From Eleginops maclovinus (taxonomy: Eukaryota > Chordata > Actinopteri > Perciformes > Eleginopidae), in assembly GCF_036324505.1 (NCBI RefSeq), contig NC_086363.1, positions 7,989,155 through 8,053,154 of the forward strand: a stretch of DNA of 64,000 nt, in the 5' to 3' direction. A program made the position numbers and the translations under genes. Shown here one piece after another: positions 20,524 to 32,840 of the stretch (its first letter is position 1; each line of letters opens with the position of its first letter). A model generated the notes under the pieces. That model had not been told where the DNA came from and did no database searches. It saw nothing but the letters and a program-made list of their open reading frames with translations.

Positions 20524-20687
20524 ATACTTACCTGGCAGGGGAGATACCATGATCAAGAAGGTGGTTCACCCAGGGCGAGGCTTGGCCATTGCACCTCGGC
20601 AAAGCTGACCCGTGCGAATTCCCCAAATGTGGGAATCTCGACTGCATAATTTGTGGTAGTGGGGGACTGCGTTCGCGCTCTCCCCTG
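20524..20687 (+). ncRNA. RNU1: U1 spliceosomal RNA, copy 4
   Basis: 164 nt, same sequence as the other copies. It is followed by about 130 nt of array flank that breaks off after 'gggaatcaaaactt', exactly where the U1 fragment begins in the other units. This copy therefore marks the right array edge. Confidence 0.96.
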
Positions 20688-20825
20688 ATAACTTGTTAAA
20701 TGACAAAACAGTTCTTTAATATCTGCGAAATTTTAGCATCTTGAGAAGCAATGTTACCGTCAGTGAGATGTGATATTTACTAGATTGATCTGTTTATGTG
20801 TCAGTAGTGGGAATCAAAACTTTAA

Positions 20826-21858
20826 AAGTGTACTACTATTTAAAAAGCTAAAGAAGTTTAGGGATGGTGTTATTAACATTCACTCACACCTATATTATTT
20901 AATGAAAATGTGATTTTTTGAGGAGAGTTCATTCAAAAATGATTTTATACATATACCTTTGCAAAATAACATTCACTATTGGCATTTACACATGCTGCGA
21001 CCGTATAATATGAATATGTTTTTAACCTAGAGTTCGAAGGGGACTCGTTCTGTTCTCTAAAACAAGTCTGATAGTTTCTCCAGCTACTCCTCACCTGCCG
21101 CTCATTCCCTCTCTCTATATACTAGTCCACTAATAACAATAATAATATCCACTTTTACAGCGGACTCACTCAAGTGAGATTCCATTGGCAAATTCACAAG
21201 CCATGCATGTGGAGGGGCACATATCCGGGACAGCAGGGGCTGCAAGCTGCACAGGAGTAACCTCAGGGTGTTTGGGACAGCCAGCAGTGGTTTTATGGCG
21301 GGTAGAAGAGACTAAACGCTTTTTTTGGCGGACAGGAGCAGCTTCAGGCCAGACCGATGCAGCAGCAGCAGCTTCAGGCTGGACATCAGCAGCTTCGGGC
21401 CTCACAGCAGTGGCTACAAGTCGATGAGACATAGGCCTATTTTTTTTTAACATTCAACATTTATTATCTCTCACTTGCCTTCCTGTCTTGCAGCTACCAG
21501 TTCAGCATCATCACCTGGCCATGATGAAGGGTCCAAAGGGCTCCTCTGCGGTTAGTGAAACCAAATGTAATGTAATAATAATGTTTGATGTGCTACAAAA
21601 GGGCAGCGTCAAGTTTTCAACTATAACTCAATATTGACCGAAAGTGCGCCTTAATCTGTCATTTATACTGTTATGCAGTATTCAAAGATAGATTGCACAG
21701 TATAAACACTAAGTGCGAAAGATAAAGTGTTTCTCTTGTCTTACTGCACACTGACAGTCTCTGGCTGCTGTTTGTCTGCGCTCGAGGGGAATTTGAATAT
21801 TGACATGTGATTGGTGGTTTACAGTCAGGTCTCCAAATATGCATGTGATTGGAAGTCT
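20826..21858. other. Intergenic region right of the snRNA array
   Basis: Non-array DNA. A low-complexity GCA/CAG-rich stretch at 21220-21420 gives alanine-rich open frames on both strands with no recognisable family. I see no gene here. Confidence 0.45.
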
Positions 21859-22490
21859 ACCAACTAACTAACTTTGGGTTAGATATTCGGAAGACATGAC
21901 ATTATATTACCCAGTGAATCCAATTCTGCATTGATTTGGAGTCCTTCGGTCACATGATATGGAAGCTATTTTTTTTTTAGAGTAGAAGATGTAGAACATG
22001 AACAAGTAGAACATGAACTCAAGTCCAACAGTCGGACACGTAACTCCAAACTTCATTGGTCGGTACGACCGTAGACATTTGTCAAATCAGAATGCTTAGT
22101 TTTTTACAGTCACTGTAGACAATGCACTGCCGTAGGCTCAAGGTCTGATGAGATTTCCCAAATCTGACAGCAAGGCAAGACGTACTTGGGTTCGCACAGC
22201 TGCATCTTGCCACTAATAGACCTATTTTTGAGTGTGTTGGGTTTTTTTTAAAGAGAATTGATGCAACATGCAGGTGTGGATGTTTGGATGATATTTATGG
22301 ATTTGATATATCTTATTGGATTGGAGTTCATGTTCTACTTTACATGAATATCTTCATGATAAAATCTGCATTAAAAAAAATAGCTTCCATATCATGTGAC
22401 CGAAGGAATCCAAATCAATGCAGAATTGGATTCACTGGGTAATATAATGTCATGTCTTCCGAATATCTAACCCAAAGTTAGTTAGTTGGT
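21859..22490. mobile_element. Foldback / MITE-like element with 120-bp inverted arms
   Basis: The left arm (21859 to about 21978, starting ACCAACTAACTAACTTTGGG) is repeated in inverse orientation at about 22373-22490. By eye only one mismatch occurs over some 118 bp, plus a difference in poly-T/A length. Weaker inverse matches continue inward (gtagaacatgaactc near 22006 against gagttcatgttctac near 22325). The roughly 250-bp centre has no coding capacity. It is presumably a non-autonomous DNA transposon; no target-site duplication is obvious. Confidence 0.7.
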
Positions 22491-23051
22491 TATGAACAGG
22501 ACCTGCGATTTCCTGCTTGTTTATTGTTGTCTTTGATGATTTTGTTTTACCTGTAAAGGTTATTGGTTTTGTTGTTATGTACCAAGAGATAGTTTTTGAA
22601 CATGAAGGAACTTGAGTATTTATTTTTAAACCATGTAAAGTCTTTTGTTATTTTGCTTCTTCTTCTTTTTTTCTGTTTGTTTTATTTAGTTTTTTTTAAA
22701 CAAAAAACAAGTCACCAAAATGTCTCATGCCAGTTTTTCTTATTTCTGGCTGAACACAATGTAATAAAATTGTCCTGTTTATAGTCTTTACTCTTACTCA
22801 AAAATATTTCAGTCATCAAAAAAAAGAGTGATGTTTTAAATGTGTAAATGCTAACCAAATAACTTTTTAATCAGAAAAGAAATTCATTCAAAAACAAAGC
22901 CAACACAGTAAAGCATTTTACTTTCACATTATTGTAACAAAAAATAGCAATTTCAGCCTGCAGTTAAAACATTGCAAACCATATTCATTTAGAGACAAAT
23001 TGTCTTACAGCCCCAAGTCCAAGAAGCTAGATCGCTTTGAAAGGTTGAGTG
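22491..23051. other. gtf2h5 3' flank / intergenic
   Basis: AT-rich. Contains the presumed gtf2h5 3' UTR; an ATTAAA-type signal on the minus strand near 22866 is a candidate, but no canonical hexamer stands out. No other gene seen. Confidence 0.4.
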
Positions 23052-23451
23052 TTATTTCTGCGAGAAAGGGAATGAATTTTGGTCCATTAACTCTCCGACT
23101 CTCTCCTGGAGGGTCTTCACCACCTCTTCTAGGATGAACAAGTGTGTGTCGTCAAGGTCCTTGAGGATGAACTTCTTTCCCAGGGCCATTTTTTCATCCA
23201 GGAAGAGGAGAAACTGTTTCATGGCAGGATCACTGGTCGGTGGACAGGATAAGAGTAAAGGGTCAACAACAAAGTCGATATATCCTTTACAAATGTGAAA
23301 AAATAACCTGCTGACATGGTACATTCTGTCGTCTTTTGTGGAACCAACGGATTCATATCCTTTATCGGAATTACTTTTCAAGATGCAAATGTCTCTGGAC
23401 AGGTTTTACTACTTACCATTCAACAAGGACACCTTTGTGTACGTTGACCAT
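23052..23451 (-). CDS. gtf2h5: TFIIH subunit p8/TTDA (TFB5), 2 coding exons
   Basis: Smallest core subunit of TFIIH. It stabilises the complex, stimulates the XPB ATPase in nucleotide-excision repair and partners p52; human defects cause trichothiodystrophy type A. Exons: 23451-23417 ([11 protein letters not shown]) and 23232-23052, joined at TG|TGAT, total 216 nt for 71 aa, exactly the human length. The conserved run [13 protein letters not shown], the motif [12 protein letters not shown] and the C-terminal helix [16 protein letters not shown] are intact. It lies 1.4 kb downstream of serac1 on the same strand, whereas in human the two genes are head to head. Confidence 0.96.
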
Positions 23452-24887
23452 GATGACAGTTGCAGAGGAATAAGCAGTCGATGCAAAATAAAACGCTCTA
23501 AACCTGCAGCACAAAAATAAACACAAATATTTTACTTTCCGAACAGGGGGCTAACGAGAGAAATGGCTAATCTCAAGACATCAGTCAAGAAATATAAACA
23601 AACGGAAGTTTTAGGTCTCATTTATCAAATTGAGATAGTTGCTTAATATGAGATGACGTTAGTTTAAGGGGGGGGAAGTTAAGTAACGTTAGTGCCTAAA
23701 ACACAACTGCTAATGTTAGCATGGGATTTTAGCATGGTGGGTTTGTTAGTCCTAACGTTAGTCCAAAAGTACATAATCCCGGAAAAGTTCAGCTGCGACA
23801 AATATTATGTAGAACACACTACCGATAAACATTAAGATATACAGTGATATCTAAACAAAGGAGTGGAAAAGTACTCTTAACCAACCTGAGCTGTGTCTGG
23901 TGTCTATGCTAACGTCTCATAGCGTTGTAGACGTACGGTCTGCACCGAGGGACAATCTTAATCGATACAAAAATTGCGTAGGGGGAATAACGTGTAACAT
24001 AAAGCCCTGCCTTTAGATCTTAAAAAGACCCTAACTAAAATTAGGTAATTATTGTCAGCAGTATAATTAAACTACTCATTACATTCTAGATGAATCTGAT
24101 GGAAAAATAAATCAAAGTGCACATTACCATTTAAGCAGTCGAGCCGAGTGACACAACTTTTTCCTTAGTAGTCATAAGATAACAGAATGGACATGACCAA
24201 CTTTATACATTTATTCATAGTCAGTATTGCTTGTGGCAATTTGGACAACAAACACATGGAGATGTAAAACCAACTGTTTGATTATTCCTGTACAAATGAA
24301 TAAAGCAACCTAGCCACAGGTCCATTTGAGGTAAAGTTCAGGAAGGAACATGTTTTGGCAGACAATATGACACGCATGCTGGAGTTAAGAGTTAAATAAA
24401 TCAATTCAATTAAAAATAAAATGTAATACCACTCTGGTCAAAAATACTGAGGAGTATGAGTGGCAAACACATGTCAGTGCATCTTAATGTACATTTTGAA
24501 TGAGCATAATGTGCCATATGTAAACTGGTAAGTAAAAGTGCCATAAAAATAAAATATATTATCAATTTCAATGATCTAAAACTCGTAAATATAATCTTTC
24601 AAAAATGTCTATGATCTTTAAAATACTCTTGTGAGAGAGTAATCTAAAAGGATGACTAGGAGAACAAAATAGCACCCAAGATTTCAAAACGTTCAACACT
24701 TCACAATTTGATGTGCAAGTAATAATTAATTTCACTATTTATACTTCGATCACATTAGTGGTTTTTATGTATATGTGCAACAAGGAGAGGCGGTTATGTC
24801 GCCATTTGGTTTAGGGGGGATGGGTGTCTGGCTCTCCCCCATTTCAAGTAAAAAGTTTATCGGTGTGTTCATGTTCACATATTTTAG
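23452..24887. other. gtf2h5 promoter region and serac1 3' UTR
   Basis: The segment just upstream of gtf2h5 (23450-24000) holds several copies of the 'aacgtta' motif and presumably its promoter. The right part, 24216-24887, is the probable serac1 3' UTR. No additional gene is seen. Confidence 0.5.
24210..24215 (-). terminator. serac1: Candidate serac1 polyadenylation signal
   Basis: AATAAA on the minus strand, 670 nt after the serac1 stop. Other hexamers exist in this AT-rich region, so this is a best guess. Confidence 0.45.
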
Positions 24888-27800
24888 TCAGTGGCTGATG
24901 TAGCTCTGCAGAGCTTCCAGGATGAACTCGAGGCTGCGCTTGTACAGGAATGAGTCCTTCTTCTCTGGCTTGCAGATGTTGAGATGATCTACGTCCACCT
25001 CAATGAGCTCCCCAATGCCAAGATCTGAAACCAAACCACAGCCGGTTAAAGGTACGAGCTAAAATAATAAAAAAACACCCTATTTGTATTTAAGATCAAT
25101 GCTCTTTGTGTTTATGCATTCATATTTAGGCTATACATCAAACCTTCATTTAACCATGTTCATTAATATTACATACTTGCTGACTGTGTTGGCACCACTA
25201 GGATCTTGATCATTGGACCGATGTTTGTTGGCAGTGTCTCTGCAAAGCTCAGCACCTTAAATTCCTTTTCTTTTGCCATATTCAGGAAGTCCTCATTCAG
25301 ATTGCGCAGTGCTGGTGAGTCTTGAAAAAAAACACATGGAAAACGAAAATAATTATTTATACATTTCTATGAAACATTTACAGTCTTGGACCTCAGAATA
25401 CATTTGATTAACTTACCTTTACAAAGTTCTCTGACTTCTACAGAGGGAAAGAGGAGATATCTGACATTGACCGAGTACTCTGCCATAAAGGTTCCACGGT
25501 GAGGAACACTATAGAACATAATGCCCTTGGTGTTGTTTAAAAGTGCATGCATTTCTGGGTCCTCCGAGGCATCTAGCAGCATTTTCTTCACAAGCAATCC
25601 TAATGGATGAGAGGATACAGACAGAGAGTTTTTAAATCAGACAAATGTGTGGTGTGTGACATATTATAATCCATTTACTATCTTCACACATTTATTATGT
25701 ATTTTTTACAGGTCAAACCCTTGTACATTTGTTGGCAAGGCTATTTTGAAAAGTATTACTTTTTTCTTTTCTTTTGAATAAATATAGACTGAGAAAATGT
25801 TTTGGATCACACAGATCGTTTAAATAGTATATTACTCATAAGTGTAGCCTAATCTTTATCTGCAACTGTGCAGAAAACTTTGCTTACACACACACAGTAC
25901 AGCCCTAGTTCGAGCTATTTTTGCAAAATTCTGACATGTTTGTGGAAGAAAAGTTCTGACAGATTACCTCCCATACTGTGGGCTACCCAGACCACAGGTC
26001 TCTCTCCGACTCCAGCCAGCTTTAACTTCTTTAGCAGCTCTCGACTTCTGTAGGCCAAAGACTTCCTGGAACAGTTAATGAAATGCACAATGAATACTCG
26101 AGCATTTAGGATAATAAAACATAATTTCAATAAGAATTTCTGAAATATAAATAATGTTGGATGACTTGTGCAAACGTGTTAAAGTCATTATTATTGATGT
26201 AAGTAAGTTTCAAAACCCCACAATATTTTATGCAAACATGAAGAAACAACATATTCTTCACCTCTGATTCTCAACTGGACACTTGGCCATCCAGTCACTG
26301 AGGTGACTGTCATACTCCACTGATAGCACTCTCAGATTTGGACAGTCGGCAGCCAGCCATGACTGTCAATAAAACAGGACAAAACACAGAGTTGAGTGAT
26401 GATTCATTTTTTTAAGATTACATCAAAATCTTCATTAGATCTCACATTTCATTGAGCAAACACTATCAAGTGTGCCCAAGCACAAGAAAGGCAAATCCAT
26501 GGTTTGTGACAAAGATTCACTTTGTATTGTAGGAGGGAAAACAGGGAAAGAAACTTAATGTTGATCCATATTTGTCACCTTCGGCCAGCACTCAGTGTAG
26601 TCATCCTTGCTTTCTGCCTCTTCCTCTGACCCATTACGGTCCTTTTGCCTCCAAGTCTTAAAGGCTGCCCCGAGAATCCCATGGATGAAGAGCACGTCAG
26701 CTTTAATTGTCTGGCTGGAAATTTCCAAATTGTCAGATAAAACCTATACTTTATAAACAATAATGAGGCAATAAAAACAAGTGTTTACCTACTTGCTACG
26801 TGTTTGAGGGTGGAGGATATAGACGCCATCTTGGTATTTCTCTTTCACGGTCTCCCTATCCAGGTTGGCGAGAGCGCGAGCTGCATGAGATGCCTGCATG
26901 ACATGAGGAGACTGCATCATCTCCGCCAGCACAGATATCCAGCCTGAGGGTGTGATACAGGTAAGAAAGAGAATATCGGATGTATTCTAATCTGTTTTCA
27001 GGTAATACAATTAGCACAAAATATTTCAAACGGAAGACAAACACGACCATACAAGTCCGCACAATAATTATACTGTAAAGCTATTTGATACATGTTGAAT
27101 GATGATCCTAGTGATAACATTATATAATCCCTAGATGAAATAAGAACATTTCCTCTACAGATCATCCTATAATAACCAGATGAGTATCAGACTTACCAGA
27201 CTGGGAAATGGCCTGGTAAGCACTTTCATTGAGCGCCAAATTTCCTATGATACGAACAATGTTCCTCTGGATCTTCAGTGAGTCTCTACGAAGCTGATAA
27301 ACCCTCTGGAGGAGCTGCAGACCCCCGTTGGAAACTATGTGTTCACAGTGGCTCTCTACCTGCAGACAGGATGTGTTTCAGTAAGTTCCCAACATTTTAT
27401 TATCACTACTAAGAAACATTGCTGAGGAATCTTTCAAATGTATTTGCTTCAAAAACCACAGGCTTCCATCTACTTCCATTATATTTAAAAAGGAAGAAAC
27501 ATCTCTCTCTCTAAACTTGACAATATAACAATCCAAGTTAATAAATAGCACTGCAAGTAAGAAGAAATATATCATTTCAGTTTACACCTACCTGGCCAAC
27601 AAGATGTGTTATTGGATGCACTTCTTTGTTGCGTTTAACTGATTATTACTATGATCAGTTCATAAAAGCAACCAGGAAACATCAAACAAGATTAGATCTT
27701 GTTTAGATCCGTAATGGCCATCATTACCTTTGAGTGCTGTACCAGTGCCTGTAGACAAAAGGATTCCACCTTCTCAGAGGGAACGGAGGTGAGGCTCTGT

Positions 27801-30368
27801 GCGTAAGGCAGTCCATTCCCTCCAAAACACCACAGACCGCCCTGCAATGTAGGAGAGAACAAGAGTTAGAAAGAAGATTGACAAAGAACATGTAACCTTT
27901 TTGAACAAACAAGTTATTTTCCTGCCGGATTGTGTTTTAGAGAACTGCGCGTTATGTAGGATGCATGTGAGAGTTAATAATCCGTCACAATTACCCGTTG
28001 TGCTGCCAAGGACTGGGTGCTCTCTCTGAGGGCCAGGGATGTAAAGTACTGAACACATTTGTCCACCTCAGACTGAGGCAGAGACGCCAGCAGCTGTCTC
28101 AGTCCATCCTCTGCTGACAGATTCTGTGAGGAAGTCAAGACAGAAAGTTTACATTTGTTCTAACCTCATCTTACTTTAGTCTTTTCTTAAACAATATTGC
28201 AGTCATTCAGTTAATGAAGTCAGTGTCATCATTGTGTCTTAATCATGAAAAAAAAGAAAAGGTAATAGACAAACATATTGTGTCATAGTCTTGATTAATG
28301 AAATGTCAGTATTACAGATATTAAGGGATTCTACATGGCAAATGATTTATCGGAGTTACTTACGTTCTCCAGTTCAGGCAGTGCAGGTGAACGCAGGAAG
28401 AATCGAAGGTCTATCTTAGGAGTCCGGGCCAGGCCCACTGCTGTGCGCTGGTCTATAATCTGGGCTGCTGTCTGGTACTGGTAGTCTGTGTTGTTAATAA
28501 CAGTTCACTTCCCTTCTTCTATAAACGGTAAACTTGAAGTGATATGCAACAGTTTTGTGTATTTTACCCTGCCAGTGGTGATTCTCTGCCAGCTCCTGAA
28601 CAGCCTGCACTCTGATGACTTTATTGGGTGACATTGTCCTCTTCAGTAAGGCCCATAATGCCACCTCATGGGGGTCTGCATCTACATGGCTGAAGTGCTC
28701 TAAGACATACATATAGAGAGCACAGTAACTGGCTGAACATTAACACAACAAGGTACTACTAATATTTCTAAAGGCACTGTTAAGTTGAACTCCAACTGTA
28801 TCTACCATGACCAACTACTTGTATCTACTGTACCACTTTTACAACTGCTAGGCCGTTACAAACCTTGTAGTGGCAAACCTTGTGTCATCAAAGTGGCAGC
28901 TTTTTATTTTTGAAAAGTTGAAAGTTATTCTATTAGATGTCTTGCTGGAAACAAAGGTCACATTTTCTAAAATCTAAAAACAGCATTTCGGATTTAAACT
29001 CATAAGTGAGAGGTAATACAAAGTCAGTTAAACAACCATTCATGGATGTTACAGCTGAATGCACAATATCCACAGACTGTGAGACATTCAAAACAGGATG
29101 CGCATGTACAAGGCAGGTGTTTCCTTCAGCCTTAATGTCAACACCCCACATAAAAATGGGAGTACAACTGTAGTTTTCTGGGAATAAATGTTGGTGTTTC
29201 AACTATCAGCTTATTCTGCTTGACAATCTTAGAAATGTTATTGAAATACTTTGGTCTTTTGCACTTTAAATTACATTTCAGGTGGTTTGGTTCAGTATAA
29301 CAACAACTTTTTATTTCTTACCATCTAGTGACTGCAGCAAAACCCTCGAGGATAATTCCAGAAACCGCCTGGCTGCTTTGTGAAGTTCCCTCCTTGCTTT
29401 GTGTGTGAGCCCTGAACACAGTGTAAATGATAACCCAATTACCTAGAATATCTAAATTATATTTCTATAAACAGAAAAAAATAAAGGTTGACAGTTAGAA
29501 TCTGAGTATTGTTTAGTAGGTGGTTTTCACTAATCGAGAGAACCTTGACCAGTGGGAGTGAGATCAGTTAACACCCGAATATTTAGGAAGGAAAGATAGT
29601 GTGGAGGGGAAGGAAGGCAAGACAGGAAGTAATGATAACAAACGTCACTGGACACCTGGACATGGCAAACTCAGTAGGACTTTGTGCCATTGCAAGAAAT
29701 AAATAAAGCCACTCAGCATATAAAAACTCAAAATCGGAATTAAACCGAAAGGCCACAATGTTTGAGTTTTTATTAGGCGTTTCAAAAGGGGACACATTTT
29801 CCAGCTTAGCTATAAAGTCTAAGTGGACGATATTAAGTACCTGCAGTAAGGTTTTCCTTCTCATCTGAAGGAGTGGCTTTCAGATAGATGTAAGACTTGT
29901 ACTTTTCCTGAAGAATTGCACTGGTATCAATGGTCACAGCCTTGTTCAAGGCCACCACTTCATATGTGATAAAAAGACAGCCCCTGTAGAAAGTTAATGG
30001 ATAAGCTGTGGTTGGTAGTTCTTTTCACACACGTTTCCTATTGATTACAAAGAAACATGTTTGCAAATGTTGTAACTTACCCTGAGACAACTGCAGCAGT
30101 TACTTTAGCAACCTTTCCTATATGTCAGCAAACATTGAAGAAAAAGAAGATGAACCTTTATTGATATCCATTAGATACATGTTTCAACCTGTACTCACAG
30201 ACAGATACAGGTTGAATCCATGTATTAGGAGTAGTTCGATCAGTGAGTGAAAATTGAGTGTCATCATAACTTACTTAAATCTTTCCACATAGGCACTTTC
30301 CTTACTCCAGGCGACACAGCTGTGCTCAGTCTCCGACAGCGGATCAAACGGAGAGCTGCTCCAGACAT
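24888..30368 (-). CDS. serac1: SERAC1, serine-active-site phospholipid remodelling protein (16 coding exons)
   Basis: SERAC1 acts at mitochondria-ER contacts in phosphatidylglycerol remodelling and cholesterol trafficking; human loss causes MEGDEL syndrome. Exons in order: 30368-30275, 30117-30081, 29983-29841, 29411-29332, 28699-28568, 28485-28374, 28123-27995, 27841-27728, 27359-27197, 26943-26793, 26714-26579, 26362-26262, 26065-25978, 25600-25427, 25320-25177, 25024-24888. They total 1935 nt, 644 aa (human 654). An N-terminal membrane segment lies around residues 34-54 ([14 protein letters not shown]), armadillo-like helices follow, then an alpha/beta-hydrolase domain: [15 protein letters not shown], nucleophile Ser491 in VAHSMGG, and likely catalytic His613 in [11 protein letters not shown]. 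Every join keeps phase. The start codon is the first in-frame ATG; an upstream ATG at about 30380 is in another frame. Confidence 0.96.
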
Positions 30369-32060
30369 CCTCCGCCTGCATGTCACCAAGTATGTTGGGG
30401 ATAAATGAATGAAACCATAGGAATTTCAGGCAAGAAACGTATACAGCTGTTCATAGCACGGCCATAGCGTCAGACGTGAGGCAAATGAAACTTAGTTTTT
30501 AAAAAAAAATGAAATGTATGTTTTTTTGTTGCTTGTAATTTATTTTTGTTGTCTGAAACCAATAAAAGCGTCTAAAAACTGAAATTGGCAAATTAAACTT
30601 GATACGGTACACTAGCGATCTTGCAACTGGGCTCTAAAGACCAAATAGTATCAGCATTAAACCAAGTGTGTGACAGCTAATACATGACAGGTAGTAAATG
30701 TAACGCAAATCTGTCACAAGATCTCTAGCTAACGTTAGCTCACTTAGCTGTGGTTTAGATGCAACTGCCTCCTCAGCTGTCACACAGTCTCAGCCCATCT
30801 TCCAGCTGTATTACACTAACGTTTAACTATGATATGAGACACTCGTTGACATAAACACGTTAACTGTTTCAATGTCTCAGGCTAAATGAACCGTTAGCTA
30901 ACACGGACTTGCACTAAGAATTAGCTTTTAAGCTAACGTTTCACTTTGATAGCTTTCCGACAAATAACTAACTATGCGCTACCCAGCTGGGGGATTTAGT
31001 TAACCGTTTCGTGCGAGATGTATTTTACTTGGTGAATCGTGACATTACCTTATTAATGGACTGCTATAAAAGCACTGTCGTGATGTTCTCTGCAGGGTCC
31101 GGTGTTCATAAACACAACAAGTTGTCTCACAAATATTACGTCATCCACAGCAACTTACGCGATCAAGTACACGAAAACATGTGTTTATTGTAACATGTAT
31201 CACTAAACTTATGCAGTGCGGGGAGTTTTTATCCGGGTTTTTGTTATTATATTTAGTCAAAATATAATAAATATCTGACAATGCATTTTGTTGTCAACAG
31301 GACAGGAACAGGTGTATGAAGTATTCGTCTGAAAGTCTCCTGGTAACACATTTATTAACTGTAACACTGGGCTTTCTGTTAAGGGGAAAAAACAATCATT
31401 TACTGGTGCCATTTCAGTGATACTTAAGAAAGAAAAAACAAGGCGAACTTTGTTGTGGTGGAGTGTGGATGATGAGTTTAAGTATCAGTCTGAGGGGAAA
31501 ATCTGCTCTGTTGTCTGGTGGTTAGACATATATTACTGCTATTTCTCTTATTAGATGGCAGGAAGGTGAATATACGTTGGGCTCTTTGCAGGCTCATCTT
31601 CTCCCCAATATCACTAATGCTCAGCATTAGGTAACTATTATTTTAAGTACATTTTACATACCTATGGCCTGTGCAAAACGTTTATTGTGCTTAATGGGGT
31701 GGACTTCATAATTATAATTATTTAAAACATACACGCAGTCTATTACAAACATAATACAATAAGTACATAGGATTATCAAAGTTTATAATGTTCAGAGAAA
31801 GACATGTTGATGTTGGTGATACTGAATTACATGATTCCATAACATTTATCTGCCACAGTCAACTAAAATGCAACTTAAAACTATATAACTAAATAGTTTG
31901 ATTTGCAATACTCTATTATGGTGCTATTTTTTATGACATCATTTCCATATCTTGTTTTCCCTTTTGCAAGTTAAGGGCAGTGCTTTGTGAGGGTTGACAA
32001 ACAGACTACAAACCACAGTTGTTTTAATGAAAAACTCATCTGTCATAACTTTTGATTCTA
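30369..32060. other. serac1 promoter side and intergenic region
   Basis: The serac1 5' flank (30369-31100) carries several 'ctaacgtta' motifs. The remainder is AT-rich. No exon or RNA gene can be supported. Confidence 0.45.
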
Positions 32061-32063
32061 ACA

Positions 32064-32840
32064 TTTATTTATTTAATTTATGAGCAAAGTTTTGTAAAAT
32101 CATTTCAAATATGAAACACAAAAAATGATGACAACTAATGCCCAACCTCAATGTATCTCTCTTCAGCTCATACATACTGTTCCTGCAAACACAGACACAC
32201 TTAATTACTTTGAAGGCCACACAATCCCATAAACCACAAGTCAATAAACATGTGTGAGATAGCAATTAAAACATTAATCATCAGAGTTTAAAGCTGTCTT
32301 ACATAGATATGTCCATGATGCAACTTATTAAATACAAGTTAAAACATAAGGGTACACATACAAAATCATCGTTTTTTTGCTTAGCCGTGACAAAGAAGAA
32401 GTCTTACCCTGCATCGTACATGCCTAGTGACTACTATGTTTTTATTTTATATATTTGTCGATTTTTGCCGTGTCTAAAACAAACAAAGATTCTGTTTAGG
32501 TATACATGAGTGTCAGTCACCACTAAATACAGACTGCAAAATTTTACGAGGAATCATATTTGTTGATTAGCAACCATTGTCCCTCACCTGAGAGTGAACT
32601 GTCTGTTGTTGAATATTTTACACCAGTATTTGATGATAGAAGTAATCCTATGTCAAAACCAAATATATATTAACAAACTAAAATACTCACAGACCTTTTT
32701 GTATTTTCAGAGACTTTGATGTCCTTGTTGGTTCGTCTCTTGGTCATATAAATCAATACATATTTAGTCTGAAATCATTTGTAAATCCATTTACAACTCT
32801 GGGCTCATTTAGTAAAGAGTCAGTGGTGCTCTTACTCCTT
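32064..32840 (-). other. myct1: Probable myct1 3' UTR
   Basis: About 780 nt of AT-rich sequence after the myct1 stop. AATAAA hexamers on the minus strand cluster at 32064-32075 and are the likely polyadenylation site. Confidence 0.45.

Larger units (their letters stand above)
10330..20825 (+). repeat. U1/U2 snRNA tandem array with 4.77-kb higher-order repeat
   Basis: Order: U2a - U2a - [U2b - U1 - U1frag - ORF - U2b - U1 - U1frag - U2a] - [U2b - U1 - U1frag - ORF - U2b - U1 - edge]. The bracketed block recurs at 4773-4777 nt (U2 17152 versus gap copy, U1 13326 and 18103, ORF 13754 and 18531, U2 14799 and 19573). All RNA genes are on the plus strand. Spacers are almost identical between blocks, which means recent duplication or concerted evolution. 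An assembly could have collapsed further copies. Confidence 0.9.

Noticed and set aside
21166..21453. Alanine-rich frames on both strands
   Set aside because: Caused by a GCA/CAG-rich low-complexity run. No homology recognised.
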